Source: an uncultured Corynebacterium sp.
Lineage (GTDB): Bacteria; Actinomycetota; Actinomycetes; Mycobacteriales; Mycobacteriaceae
Assembly (NCBI RefSeq): GCF_902489365.1
Contig: NZ_CABTZR010000114.1
Coordinates: 1-5,487, forward strand
Length of the DNA: 5,487 nucleotides
Direction: 5' to 3'
The translations under genes were made by a program, and so were the position numbers. The first letter of the stretch is position 1. Each line of letters opens with the position of its first letter. Under the pieces are notes generated by a model that was not told the DNA's origin, made no database searches, and saw nothing but the letters and a program-made list of their open reading frames with translations. Below, piece by piece: positions 5,469 through 5,487 of this stretch.

Positions 5469-5487
5469 TGAGGCTAGCCTAACCTGC
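5469..5487. promoter_or_regulatory. DtxR/IdeR-type iron box
   Basis: TGAGGCTAGCCTAACCTGC matches the 19-bp DtxR consensus TTAGGTTAGSCTAACCTAA at 15 positions, with the central AGGCTAGCCT perfectly palindromic. It lies about 60 bases before the lipoprotein start and ends on the last base of the window. In corynebacteria, iron-loaded DtxR bound to such a site represses uptake genes. The upstream flank, and any second box, is not visible. Confidence 0.85.
5476..5481 (-). promoter_or_regulatory. Probable -10 of the iron-uptake operon inside the DtxR box
   Basis: On the minus strand TAGGCT (TANNNT type) lies within the iron box; TAGCCT at 5471-5476 is an equally possible overlapping hexamer. Transcription would start near 5464-5469, leaving a leader of about 55-60 bases. 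The -35 would lie beyond the window edge, so this is a tentative assignment. Confidence 0.4.

Noticed and set aside
1..5487. CRISPR arrays, insertion sequences, tRNA or rRNA genes
   Set aside because: No regularly spaced repeats, transposase fragments or tRNA-like folds were found on either strand by reading.

Overview
The window looks like a chromosomal segment of a Corynebacterium or close relative. The evidence is the sequence of ribosomal proteins L10 and L7/L12, the actinobacterial style of the L10 leader, and a DtxR/IdeR-type iron box. Every gene I can support lies on the minus strand, so transcription runs from high to low coordinates.

The right two thirds (1546-5409) hold one compact iron-complex uptake operon. 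In transcription order it encodes a substrate-binding lipoprotein, two FecCD-family permeases and a FecE/FepC-type ATPase. The genes touch, overlap by 4 bases (ATGA) or sit 7 bases apart, so they are almost certainly co-transcribed and translationally coupled. A DtxR-box match (15 of 19 positions) lies about 60 bases upstream of the lipoprotein start, at the extreme right end of the window. It predicts repression when iron is plentiful. The exact ligand (siderophore, haem or another chelate) cannot be read from the sequence.

The middle (about 1200-1545) is the control region of the ribosomal operon: a likely promoter, a folded L10 leader with the conserved actinobacterial segment, and an attenuator-like terminator hairpin ahead of the rplJ ribosome binding site. 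rplJ (L10) and rplL (L7/L12) follow, making the ribosomal stalk base and stalk. An 8-bp stem-loop lies between them and a terminator-like structure follows rplL. I see no convincing terminator between the iron operon and the rplJ promoter.

The left end (1-215) has no complete gene but is rich in structure: a 9-bp perfect inverted repeat across the rplL stop codon, the rplL terminator, and two palindromes in tandem (46-66 and 65-85) built from TAGTGTC half-sites. The palindromes overlap a promoter-like TTGACA-N17-CACTAT pointing left, followed by an SD and GTG codons at the window edge. This suggests a tightly repressed gene just outside the window. The tandem operator and the possible L10-leader antiterminator are the least ordinary items. 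I did not see a wholly new multi-gene system.
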